NCBI RefSeq assembly: GCF_000685035.1
Contig: NZ_BAYB01000002.1
Location: 1 to 64,000 of the forward strand
DNA: 64,000 nt
Reading direction: 5' to 3'
Source: Paraburkholderia ferrariae NBRC 106233
Lineage (GTDB): Bacteria > Pseudomonadota > Gammaproteobacteria > Burkholderiales > Burkholderiaceae
Shown one piece after another: positions 55,782 through 63,677 of this stretch; position 1 is the stretch's first letter; each line of letters starts with the position of its first letter. A program made the position numbers and the translations under genes. The notes beneath the pieces were generated by a model, which was not told the DNA's origin, did not search any database, and saw only the letters and a list, made by a program, of their open reading frames with translations.

Positions 55782-58142
55782 GTGTTAAATCGTCTGGTCA
55801 AAACGCTGGAAAGGGTGTTCTTCGGTCACCGCATGGCCGTGCTCGTGATCATCGGTCTGTTCACCGCAGTCATGGCGTTTTTCGCCGTGCAGCTGCGCAT
55901 GGATGCGGGCTTCGAAAAGCAGATGCCGATCGGCCACGAATACATCCAGACCTTCCAGAAGTACCGCTCCGACCTGCTTGGCGCGAACCGGATCACCGTG
56001 GTCGTGCGGGCGCGCAAAGGCTCGATCTGGACGAAGGAGGGCCTCACGCGGCTGTACAAGGTGACCCAGGCCGTCGCATACCTGCCGAACGTGGACCGCG
56101 TTGGCGTGCAGTCGCTGTGGACGCCGAACGCCTACGTGAACGAGATCACCGACGAGGGCTTCCGCGCCGAGCCCATCATCTCCGGCACGATCACGCCTGA
56201 CCAGTTGACGCCGGACATCGTCGCGAAGATTCGGCGCGCGACGACGCTGGGCGGCTATATCGGCACGCTCGTTTCGCATAACGAAGACAGCGCCATGATT
56301 ACGGCCGAGCTCAATGAGCGGGACCGTAACGGCAAGGTGCTTGATTACGTAGCGTTCAACCACCTGCTCGAAGCGCAAATCCGCAAGCCGTTCGAAGACG
56401 CAGGCTATGAAGTTCAGATCATCGGCTTTGCCAAGCAGATTGGCGATATCGCCGATGGCGCAACCGCCGTGCTCGGTTTCTGCGGCATCGCACTGCTGCT
56501 TACTGCGCTCGCGGTCTACTGGTACTGCCATTCGGTGCGTTTCACGGTGTTGCTGATTTCGTGCTCGCTGACGTCGCTCGTCTGGCAATTCGGCACGCTC
56601 AGGCTGCTGGGCTTCGGACTGGACCCGCTCGCCGTGCTCGTGCCATTCCTGGTCTTCGCGATTGGCGTCTCGCACGGCGTGCAGCAGGTCAATTTCATCG
56701 TGCGCGAGATTGCACATGGCAACAGCTCCTTCGATGCTGCGCGCCACAGCTTTAGCGGCCTGCTGATTCCGGGCGTGCTGGCACTCGTCACCGCGTTCGT
56801 GTCGTTCATCACGCTGCTGCTGATTCCGATTCCGATGGTGCGCGAGCTCGCCATCACGGCGTCGCTCGGCGTGGCCTACAAGATCGTGACGAATCTCGTG
56901 CTGTTGCCCGTGGCGGCTTCGTGCTTCAACTTCACGAAGCGCTATGCCGATAGCGCGCTCAAGCGCAGCGAACGACGCTCGGCATGGCTGCGCGGGCTCG
57001 CCCGCATCGCCCAGCCGCGTTATGCAGGCGTGACCGTTGCTTTGACGCTCGTGGTATTCGCACTGGCCGTGTGGCAAAGCCGCGACCGCGTGATCGGTAC
57101 GCTGCAGCCGGGTGCGCCCGAACTGCGTGCGGAGGCGCGTTTCAACCGTGACGCCACCTCGATTGCCTCCAACTATGACATCGGCCTCGACTGGCTCACC
57201 GTCGTGCTTGAGACGAAGCAGAATGCCTGCGATAACCCCGCGGTCGGCTTCTACGAAGACGATTTCACGAGCGCGATGCGCACGGAGCCAGGGGTGGTGT
57301 CGGTCCAGTCGTATTCGGCGATGCTGCGGCGTTACAACCAGGGCTACAACGAGGATTACCCGAAGATGAATGTGGTGCCGCTCGACCCGGAAAACTACGG
57401 GGCGGAGTCGGTGGATGTGGGTCGGGTCAAGGGTTTCATGAAAACAGACTGCAGCATGACGGCCGTGCACCTGTTCCTCACCGACCACAAGGCTACGACG
57501 ATCAGCCGGATCCTCGACGACGTGAAGACGTACCGCGCAACGCATCCGTTCCCGGGCATCACCGTGCGGCTCGCTGCCGGCAATGCGGGCGTGCTCGCTG
57601 CAACCAACGAGGAAGTGGCCGCGAGCGAGCTGCCGATGATGCTCTATGTGTATGCGGCGATCCTGATCCTCGTGTTCCTTGCCTACCGCGACTGGCGTGC
57701 GATGCTGGCCTGCTGCCTGCCGCTCACGGTTGCCACTTTCATCGGCTACTGGTTCATGAAGGAACTGCAGATCGGCCTCACGGTGGCGACGCTGCCGGTG
57801 ATGGTGCTGGCCGTGGGCATCGGCGTGGATTACGCGTTCTATATCTACAACCGGCTGCAGGTGCATCTGGCGGGCGGCCAGAACATCGTCAAGGCCGTGC
57901 AGCACGCGATGCTGGAAGTGGGCGTGGCCACGATCTTCACCGCCATTACGCTGGCCATCGGCGTGGCGACGTGGAGCTTCTCGGCGCTGAAATTCCAGGC
58001 CGACATGGGCAAGCTGCTGGCGTTCATGTTCCTCGTGAACCTGCTGATGGCGATGACGGCGCTGCCCGCACTGGCCTCGGTGCTCGAGCGCTGGTTCCCG
58101 CGCCGCAAACCGGCGCGCGCGCCTGGACTCTTCAGTCACTGA
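55782..58142 (+). CDS. MMPL-type RND transporter
   Basis: A 786-residue inner membrane protein with GTG start. It has two halves, each a periplasmic loop plus a block of membrane helices (LGFCGIALLLTALAVYWY ... and LPMMLYVYAAILILVFLAYRDW ...). GIGVDYAFYIYNRL and FAIGVSHGVQQVNFIV are RND motif-D-like helix 4 segments. It is shorter than drug pumps (about 1030 residues) and like MMPL/HpnN lipid transporters. It sits after DUF1329 and DUF1302, suggesting a trans-envelope complex for hydrophobic molecules. Confidence 0.9.
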   Translation: MLNRLVKTLERVFFGHRMAVLVIIGLFTAVMAFFAVQLRMDAGFEKQMPIGHEYIQTFQKYRSDLLGANRITVVVRARKGSIWTKEGLTRLYKVTQAVAYLPNVDRVGVQSLWTPNAYVNEITDEGFRAEPIISGTITPDQLTPDIVAKIRRATTLGGYIGTLVSHNEDSAMITAELNERDRNGKVLDYVAFNHLLEAQIRKPFEDAGYEVQIIGFAKQIGDIADGATAVLGFCGIALLLTALAVYWYCHSVRFTVLLISCSLTSLVWQFGTLRLLGFGLDPLAVLVPFLVFAIGVSHGVQQVNFIVREIAHGNSSFDAARHSFSGLLIPGVLALVTAFVSFITLLLIPIPMVRELAITASLGVAYKIVTNLVLLPVAASCFNFTKRYADSALKRSERRSAWLRGLARIAQPRYAGVTVALTLVVFALAVWQSRDRVIGTLQPGAPELRAEARFNRDATSIASNYDIGLDWLTVVLETKQNACDNPAVGFYEDDFTSAMRTEPGVVSVQSYSAMLRRYNQGYNEDYPKMNVVPLDPENYGAESVDVGRVKGFMKTDCSMTAVHLFLTDHKATTISRILDDVKTYRATHPFPGITVRLAAGNAGVLAATNEEVAASELPMMLYVYAAILILVFLAYRDWRAMLACCLPLTVATFIGYWFMKELQIGLTVATLPVMVLAVGIGVDYAFYIYNRLQVHLAGGQNIVKAVQHAMLEVGVATIFTAITLAIGVATWSFSALKFQADMGKLLAFMFLVNLLMAMTALPALASVLERWFPRRKPARAPGLFSH

Positions 58143-58159
58143 ACATGGGAGACGCAGTC

Positions 58160-59134
58160 ATGATCAAGATGCTTGTTGCGTGCGCGGCGCTGTGCGCGAG
58201 TGCAGCAGTCTGGGCCATTCCGCCTGGCACCGTGACGGACTGGGCCGCGAAACCCGCCCACGCGTGGGCGGACCCGGCTCACATGATGTTGCTGGACGCC
58301 ACGCGTGCGGGAAAGCGCATCGTCGCGGTGGGCGAGCATGGTGTCGTCGTCATTTCCGATGACGAAGGAAAGACGTGGCATCAGGCGCACGAGGTGCCGG
58401 TTTCGGCCACGCTTTCGGCAGTGACTTTCACGGACGCGCAGCACGGCTGGGCGGTTGGCCAGTGGGGCGTGATTCTGGCGACGGAAGACGGCGGCGAGAC
58501 CTGGCAAAAGCAGCGGATGGATATCTCGGTGGACCAGCCGCTTTTCTCCGTGTTCTTCACCAGCGCACAGGACGGCATTGCGGTGGGCCTGTGGTCGCTG
58601 ATGCTGGCCACGCATGACGGCGGCAAGACGTGGACGAAAGTGACGGTGCCGAAGCCGCCGGGCGGCACGAAGGCGGACCGCAATCTCTATCACATCTTTG
58701 CGGACCACCAGGGCGCGCTCTATATCGATTCGGAGCAGGGCATGGTGCTGAAGTCCACGGATGGTGGCGCGAGCTGGAGCTATCAGGCGACGGGCGGCAA
58801 GGGCACGCTGTGGAGCGGTGTGGCGCTCCCCGACGGGCGGATTGTCGTGGGCGGGCTGCTCGGCTGTCTGTACCAGAGCAGCGACGGCGGGGCGACGTGG
58901 GCGCCGCTGAACGCAGGCACAAAGAGTTCGATCACCGATCTCGTGGCGACTAAAAACGGACTGCTGGGAGTCGGGCTCGATGGCCTTGTATTCCGGCAAC
59001 GCGAGGGCAGTACGGCGTTCGAGGTTCATCAGCGTGAAGATCGGGAGACGCTCACCGCCGCATTAGTCAATGGCGCCAGCAAACCGGTGTTGTTTTCGCA
59101 GGATGGGGTACTCGACGCTCCTGGAGAGCAGTGA
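58160..59134 (+). CDS. YCF48-like BNR-repeat exported protein
   Basis: A 324-residue protein with signal peptide (MIKMLVACAALCASAAVWA) and at least five Asp-box type repeats: SDDEGKTW, EDGGETW, HDGGKTW, TDGGASW, SDGGATW. This predicts a beta-propeller related to the YCF48 photosystem assembly factor, but no photosynthesis genes are present. Such proteins accompany DUF1302/DUF1329/MMPL genes and may be a periplasmic scaffold. ATG 58160 with GGGAG (58147-58151) is preferred over ATG 58145. Confidence 0.85.
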   Translation: MIKMLVACAALCASAAVWAIPPGTVTDWAAKPAHAWADPAHMMLLDATRAGKRIVAVGEHGVVVISDDEGKTWHQAHEVPVSATLSAVTFTDAQHGWAVGQWGVILATEDGGETWQKQRMDISVDQPLFSVFFTSAQDGIAVGLWSLMLATHDGGKTWTKVTVPKPPGGTKADRNLYHIFADHQGALYIDSEQGMVLKSTDGGASWSYQATGGKGTLWSGVALPDGRIVVGGLLGCLYQSSDGGATWAPLNAGTKSSITDLVATKNGLLGVGLDGLVFRQREGSTAFEVHQREDRETLTAALVNGASKPVLFSQDGVLDAPGEQ

Positions 59135-59190
59135 TAACGCATTACATGCAGGACGGCCGGATTATCCAATTCATACAATAGGAGTACGAC

Positions 59191-59592
59191 ATGAATTCCG
59201 ACTCTAGAGTGAGCAAGGCAGCGCTTGCAGCTCTGCTGATTTCCGTCACCGTTGCGGCTCAGGCGCGCGATGGCGATGAGATTCCCCCGGAGCAGTCGAT
59301 TCCGCATGCCGTACAGGTATCGAGTGCAGAGCCGGTCGACCCAGACACGCAGACTGAAACGGCTCGCGCGGACATGCTCCCGGCTGCGAGCGTCGGTCCG
59401 GCGCCAGGCAAGACTCGGGCGTAAGTCCAGGCCGAGCTCGTGCAGGCTGGAGAGGAGGGGATGCTCCCGCTGCGCTGGGTCGACTACCCGCCCGGTGCCG
59501 CGACGAGGGCGCGCAATCGGGAAGACTATCTGCTTCGGGAGCAGGTGTGGAAGGCAGAAGGGATCATTCCTGCGACGAGCGGAAGCAGATAA
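59191..59592 (+). pseudogene. DUF4148-family gene interrupted by an in-frame TAA
   Basis: The frame opens at ATG 59191 with a GGAG site and signal peptide (AALAALLISVTVAAQA). It reads to PGKTRA and stops at TAA 59422-59424. The same frame then continues without change as VQAELVQAGEEGMLPLRWVDYPPGAATRARNRE to a second TAA at 59590-59592. KTRAxVxAELVxA...DYPP is the DUF4148 core, so one base change (for example CAA to TAA) appears to have split the gene. The first part alone would be a 77-residue exported peptide without the conserved core. Confidence 0.75.
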
Positions 59593-59873
59593 AACGGGTT
59601 TAACCCGGAATGCAGATCAAATTTGCGGTGGTGAAGAAGCGGGGTGTGGGTGCGAAATTGAAGGCCGGTGCGAAGGGGATGGCACGGGTGTTGTTATCGC
59701 CAACACGAAGATGTCGATGACCGCGTGCGATGAAATGACTGTCGAGGAAGCGATGCCTTCGAAGGCATCGCTTCCATTCTTCACGGGTTCCCTATCTTGT
59801 CATTCAGCATCGAACGTTTCCCCCCTCGCTTTCGGGTGACAGGTTGGGTTAGCGAGTCCTAACGGGGATCGAA
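59593..59873. other. gap before chemoreceptor with 30-bp perfect palindrome
   Basis: No gene was seen. At 59746-59775 lies a perfect palindrome with arms GGAAGCGATGCCTTC and GAAGGCATCGCTTCC, able to fold with a UUCG-like loop. No long T-run follows (ATTCTTC). It may end transcription of the upstream envelope cluster. Confidence 0.6.
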
Positions 59874-61487
59874 GTGAAAAATATTGCCAAGAGCATCAAG
59901 TTGAAGGTCGCGTTAGGCTCGAGCATCTGCGTGATTCTTATCTCTTCGATCGGGTTGTTCGGGCTCTATGGGCTTTACACGCTGAATGCGAATCTGAACG
60001 ACGCCTTCTCGGGGCATGTGGTGCCGATCAATGAGTTGTCGGAAGTGCGAGCTGCGCAATCCGATCTCACGCTTCAGATCGCCCGGATCGAAATGTTCGC
60101 TGAGCCCGCTGTCACGCGCGATGCCATTGCAGCGATTCGTGCCGATCAGGCACGTATCGCCAAAGCATGGAATAGCTACTCCGGAAGGGGAATCCGCAGT
60201 GGCAGGGAGCGAGATCTAGCAATAAAGATCCGGGACTTGCTTCCGCAATTTACGCAAGTCACAAACGACGCCATCGACGCCTTGAACACCGGCAACGATG
60301 ACGTCGCTATTCCCATCATCAAAAAACTCGTTCCGATCGGAACGCAGTTGACGGCCGTATTGGCTGAGGACGCCGCGCTGCATCTCGCACGCGCCAGGCA
60401 GTTCGTGGTGGATAGTGGCTTGACCTATCAAAGCGTGTTCTGGATCGCGACCGCGCTGATGGTTCTCGGCATTGCATTGACGGCCGGCGTTTCGATCTAT
60501 CTGACGAGCGCGATCTCGCAGCCGCTCGGCAAGGCCTTATCGGTGGCGAATCGAATCGCCGACGGCAACCTGGAGAATGAAATCTCCACGCAGGCACGCG
60601 ACGAATTCGGCGATTTGCTCGAAGCGCTGAATCGGATGGGGCACCAACTGAGCGACACGGTGCGCGGCATCAAGGACATCGCCGAATCGGTGGCCGTGGC
60701 ATCGCGAGAAATCGCCATCGGCAATACGGATTTGTCGGCTCGAACCGAGAAGCAGGCCACATCGCTCGAGGAAACCGCGACGAGCATGACGCAATTGACG
60801 GAGACGGTGAAGCACAATGCCGATAGCGCGCGAGAGGCCAACGTGCTGGCCACCCGTGCCACGAGCATGGCCGATGCCGGTAACGAGGCGGTGCGACACA
60901 TGGTCGGCACGATCGAGGAAATCAGCGGAAGCTCGAACAAGATTACCGACATCACGACCGTCATCGAAGGCATCGCATTTCAGACGAACATCCTTGCGCT
61001 GAATGCAGCAGTCGAGGCGGCGCGCGCCGGCGAACAAGGCCGCGGGTTTGCCGTGGTCGCGAGTGAAGTTCGCAGCCTGGCTCAACGTTCCGCCGCCGCT
61101 GCGAAGGAAATCAAGGAATTGATCGGCTCGTCAGTGGCGATGATTCAAGACGGTGCGAAGCAGGCGACGCACGCGCGGGAAACGATAGGCGAGGTCAAAC
61201 TCGCTATCGAGCAGGTCTCGTCGATCGTCGGTGAAATTGCGCAGGCCTCGGAAGAGCAGACGCGCGGGATTGAACAAGTCAATCAAGCGATTGTTCAAAT
61301 GGATGAGGTGACGCAACAGAACGCCGTATTGGTGGAACAGGCCGCCCGTGAGGCGCAGGCCCTCAAAGACCAGGCGCGGGTGTTGAACGATGCGGTATCG
61401 GTTTTCAAACTCGCGAATGCGCAAGCCAAGCCGAGGGTGGACGGCCACGCGGTGGCTGACCTGCTCACCGGATCGACTGCACACTAA
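59874..61487 (+). CDS. methyl-accepting chemotaxis protein
   Basis: A 537-residue chemoreceptor with GTG start. TM1 is at residues about 12-35, a periplasmic four-helix-bundle ligand domain spans about 36-190, and TM2 about 192-213. A HAMP domain follows ([24 protein letters not shown]). The signalling hairpin tip is [43 protein letters not shown]. No CheB/CheR tether pentapeptide is seen at the end (LTGSTAH). Located between the envelope cluster and TetR 2, it might sense a pathway substrate; that is inference from position. Confidence 0.93.
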   Translation: MKNIAKSIKLKVALGSSICVILISSIGLFGLYGLYTLNANLNDAFSGHVVPINELSEVRAAQSDLTLQIARIEMFAEPAVTRDAIAAIRADQARIAKAWNSYSGRGIRSGRERDLAIKIRDLLPQFTQVTNDAIDALNTGNDDVAIPIIKKLVPIGTQLTAVLAEDAALHLARARQFVVDSGLTYQSVFWIATALMVLGIALTAGVSIYLTSAISQPLGKALSVANRIADGNLENEISTQARDEFGDLLEALNRMGHQLSDTVRGIKDIAESVAVASREIAIGNTDLSARTEKQATSLEETATSMTQLTETVKHNADSAREANVLATRATSMADAGNEAVRHMVGTIEEISGSSNKITDITTVIEGIAFQTNILALNAAVEAARAGEQGRGFAVVASEVRSLAQRSAAAAKEIKELIGSSVAMIQDGAKQATHARETIGEVKLAIEQVSSIVGEIAQASEEQTRGIEQVNQAIVQMDEVTQQNAVLVEQAAREAQALKDQARVLNDAVSVFKLANAQAKPRVDGHAVADLLTGSTAH

Positions 61488-61551
61488 TGCCCGGTAGTAC
61501 TCTGACTGCGTTCCGATCAGCGTTGCCCGCGCAGCAGGCGGCGGCAGCTTG

Positions 61552-62178
61552 CTACTTCCGTGCTGGCTTGCGGGCGGTCTTGACGGTGGGGCTGGAGGCC
61601 GAAAGTGCCGACGCATAGGAGGCCAACATCCTGCTGGCATGGTCGACATCAGCGGCCAGACGTTTTGGATCTTCCTGGGCAAACCAGGAGAAAAGCAGCC
61701 CGTCGATCAGAATAATCATTAGCCGCGCGATGGCATCCAGGGCTTTGGCATCCGCACGAGGCTCGGCGGCGGCCAGGTTGGACCGGGTACCTTCCAGGGC
61801 TATACGAAGGGCACCAATGGCCATATCGGGCTGATGTCTGAGCGCCCACGTATACAATTCCGACTGGGTCTTCGCGTATGTCGGGTTTGCCGCGAACCAG
61901 GCCATTGCCGCGCGCAGGTTGAAGTCCGCCAGATCGGACAGGGTGCCGTGTTCCGGAGCTTCTGGGCTATCCGAGCGGATCGAGTCGATCAAGGTTTCAT
62001 AGACCGCCAGCAATAGCTCGTCCTTTGAATGAAAAACATAGTGCAGGGAAGCCAGCGGACAGCCCGCAGCTTCGGCGATGCGACGGGTCGTGGCCCCCTT
62101 CACACCGTGCTCTGCAATAACCGCGACTGTGGCCGCGACGAGGTCCTGGCGGCGGACTTCAGCCCGTACTCTCAGCAT
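61552..62178 (-). CDS. TetR-family regulator (copy 2)
   Basis: A 208-residue TetR protein, paralogous to copy 1. The recognition segment GCPLASLHYVFH is identical and at the same positions (39-50), so both should bind the same operator. The ligand domain differs more (WALRHQPDMAIGALRIALEG), and the tail is Lys/Arg-rich (KTARKPARK). It is divergent from the imine-reductase-like gene. The nearest operator is site 7, 366 bp upstream of its start. Two paralogs may respond to different ligands. Confidence 0.92.
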   Translation of the reverse strand: MLRVRAEVRRQDLVAATVAVIAEHGVKGATTRRIAEAAGCPLASLHYVFHSKDELLLAVYETLIDSIRSDSPEAPEHGTLSDLADFNLRAAMAWFAANPTYAKTQSELYTWALRHQPDMAIGALRIALEGTRSNLAAAEPRADAKALDAIARLMIILIDGLLFSWFAQEDPKRLAADVDHASRMLASYASALSASSPTVKTARKPARK

Positions 62179-62543
62179 AGGCTAGAGCTCCGTTTCATGT
62201 TTTCGTTCAAAGGAGTTACCCGGGCAGGGTAATCGAATGCCTCGATATTAACATGATGATGGACGGCATTTCGTCGTCAACGGCATGGCAGCACGCTTCG
62301 TGAATCACGGGCCGATTCATTCATCGGCCATCGGGCCTGCGCATCGCACGGGTTCCCGCTTCGATGTCTTTCTCCAGGCGGAGCACAGATGCGATGACTT
62401 AGTGTGGGAGCGTGAAAGGGCGCGTCACGCGCCCCTTGAAACTGGTGCAGTTGCCCACGCCTGGAGGCCCTCACCGTGGGGCTAATGGAAACTCCGTATT
62501 CCAAATGTGTTTTTGAGGCATAAACTCGGGGCTGTTGGCACAT

Positions 62544-62568
62544 GGTCATTTGATCAAGTTTGTTTGTC
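62544..62568. promoter_or_regulatory. tandem-palindrome operator, site 7
   Basis: One good box, GGTCATTTGATC (62544-62555); the second box after spacer A is weak (begins AGTTTG). It lies 58 bp downstream of the TGGAAAC box, versus 59 bp for site 2. Confidence 0.55.
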
Positions 62569-62710
62569 TGCACCACTACTTGATCCTTGAGCATTCGTTG
62601 GTGCAGTTGATTCCCCGCTCCGGGGCATGCGTCCCGCTACAGGGTGATGTCTCAGCCCCAATGGAGGGGCAGCGAGCGCCTGAAATCGGCTGGCATGTGC
62701 TTTGCTTTGT

Positions 62711-62735
62711 AGTCAAATGACCAAGTCAAATGATC
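62711..62735. promoter_or_regulatory. tandem-palindrome operator, site 8 (upstream of imine reductase-like gene)
   Basis: Boxes AGTCAAATGACC (62711-62722) and AGTCAAATGATC (62724-62735) with spacer A, giving a near-direct repeat at 13-bp period. The 23-bp core is identical to site 3. It ends 63 bp before the chosen ATG. Confidence 0.75.
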
Positions 62736-62798
62736 TGACTGGCTGATAAATAGCGATGGATATCTCCTGGTAGCGTGGTCAACGATAAGGGTATGCGA

Positions 62799-63656
62799 AT
62801 GAAAAAAGTAATTGCTGTCCTGGGATTGGGGGCGATGGGGGCTGCCATTGCCGCTTGCCTGATTGAATACGGCGAAGAGGTCGTCGCCTGGAACAGAAAA
62901 CCGGAAAAGGCGCAGCGCGTGCAGGAGTTGGGCGCCAGAGTTGTCGATAGTGCAACGGCAGCCTGTGGTCTGGCAGACGTAATCATCGTGGTTACTGCGA
63001 CGCCGATTGATCTCGCCGCGGATTTCAAGGAATTGGGCGAGCGCCTCAAAGGCAAAACGGTTGTCAATCTTGCGACGGGGCGCCCGTCCGAGGTCCAGGC
63101 GCTGGATCGAATCGTGAGTGGTGTTGGAGCAAAATTTGTCAGCGGGACAATTCAGTGCTTCCCACCCGATATCGGCGCCGAGCATGCCGTGATCCTTTTG
63201 GGTGCCGATGAGAAGATCTGGAGTGAAGTTGAGCCCATTCTTCGGAAAATCGCGCCGCAATCCACGTACCTCGGTGCAAGACCCGACGTTCCGAATGTGC
63301 TCGATATCGGGCTGACCGGGACATTCGTTTTTGGTGCTGGAGCCGCCTTCCTGGAGGGGCTCAGGTTCGTAGTGAACTCAGGCGTCTCAGTCGACGAACT
63401 ACGTGACTTGATTCCGACCTATATCGCAGGTCAGAGCAAATTCATCGAAGGTTTGTTCGAGTCCGTCGCTACTTCAGATTATCAGGCTGGGGGCGCCGAC
63501 CTATGCGTCTACGCCCGGGCCACCGGAATTTTCCAGCAGGCGCAGGAAGATATCGGGCAGCCGCCGCGAATTCTGAGGGCGCTACGCGAGCGAATTCTGT
63601 CCTCCATCGAACAGGGTGGTGGTGACCGGGGATTCGCTGCATTGTTTAATCATTAA
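62799..63656 (+). CDS. imine reductase-like NAD(P)-dependent dehydrogenase
   Basis: A 285-residue protein. The Rossmann motif GLGAMG is at 9-14, followed by a NADPH-type loop WNRKPEKAQR. The later part has VNLATGRPSEVQ, a helical domain (FVFGAGAAFLEGLRFVVNSG) and the ending GGGDRGFAALF, the layout of imine reductases/beta-hydroxyacid dehydrogenases. IREDs reduce cyclic imines to amines or the reverse. AAGGG (62787-62791) suits ATG 62799; ATG 62793 and GTG 62775 are alternatives. With the (R)-amine transaminase-like enzyme it suggests amine chemistry. Alternative: a hydroxyisobutyrate-type dehydrogenase. Confidence 0.8.
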   Translation: MKKVIAVLGLGAMGAAIAACLIEYGEEVVAWNRKPEKAQRVQELGARVVDSATAACGLADVIIVVTATPIDLAADFKELGERLKGKTVVNLATGRPSEVQALDRIVSGVGAKFVSGTIQCFPPDIGAEHAVILLGADEKIWSEVEPILRKIAPQSTYLGARPDVPNVLDIGLTGTFVFGAGAAFLEGLRFVVNSGVSVDELRDLIPTYIAGQSKFIEGLFESVATSDYQAGGADLCVYARATGIFQQAQEDIGQPPRILRALRERILSSIEQGGGDRGFAALFNH

Positions 63657-63677
63657 CAGATTTTTTGAGGAGTCGTC

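Larger units (their letters stand above)
62179..62798. other. 620-bp divergent region with two operators
   Basis: No credible gene was found on either strand. It contains the box TAATGGAAACTCC (62483-62495), operator site 7 (62544-62568) and site 8 (62711-62735). Layout and part of the sequence match the region before monooxygenase 2 (43563-43791). Confidence 0.6.

Noticed and set aside
55785-58139. Minus-strand 784-codon ORF opposite the MMPL transporter
   Set aside because: His/Arg-rich shadow; the plus strand encodes a coherent membrane protein.
62544-62556. Possible sigma54 promoter around TTGGCAC (62535-62541)
   Set aside because: No GC at the -12 position at the required spacing; the similarity is limited to TGGCAC.
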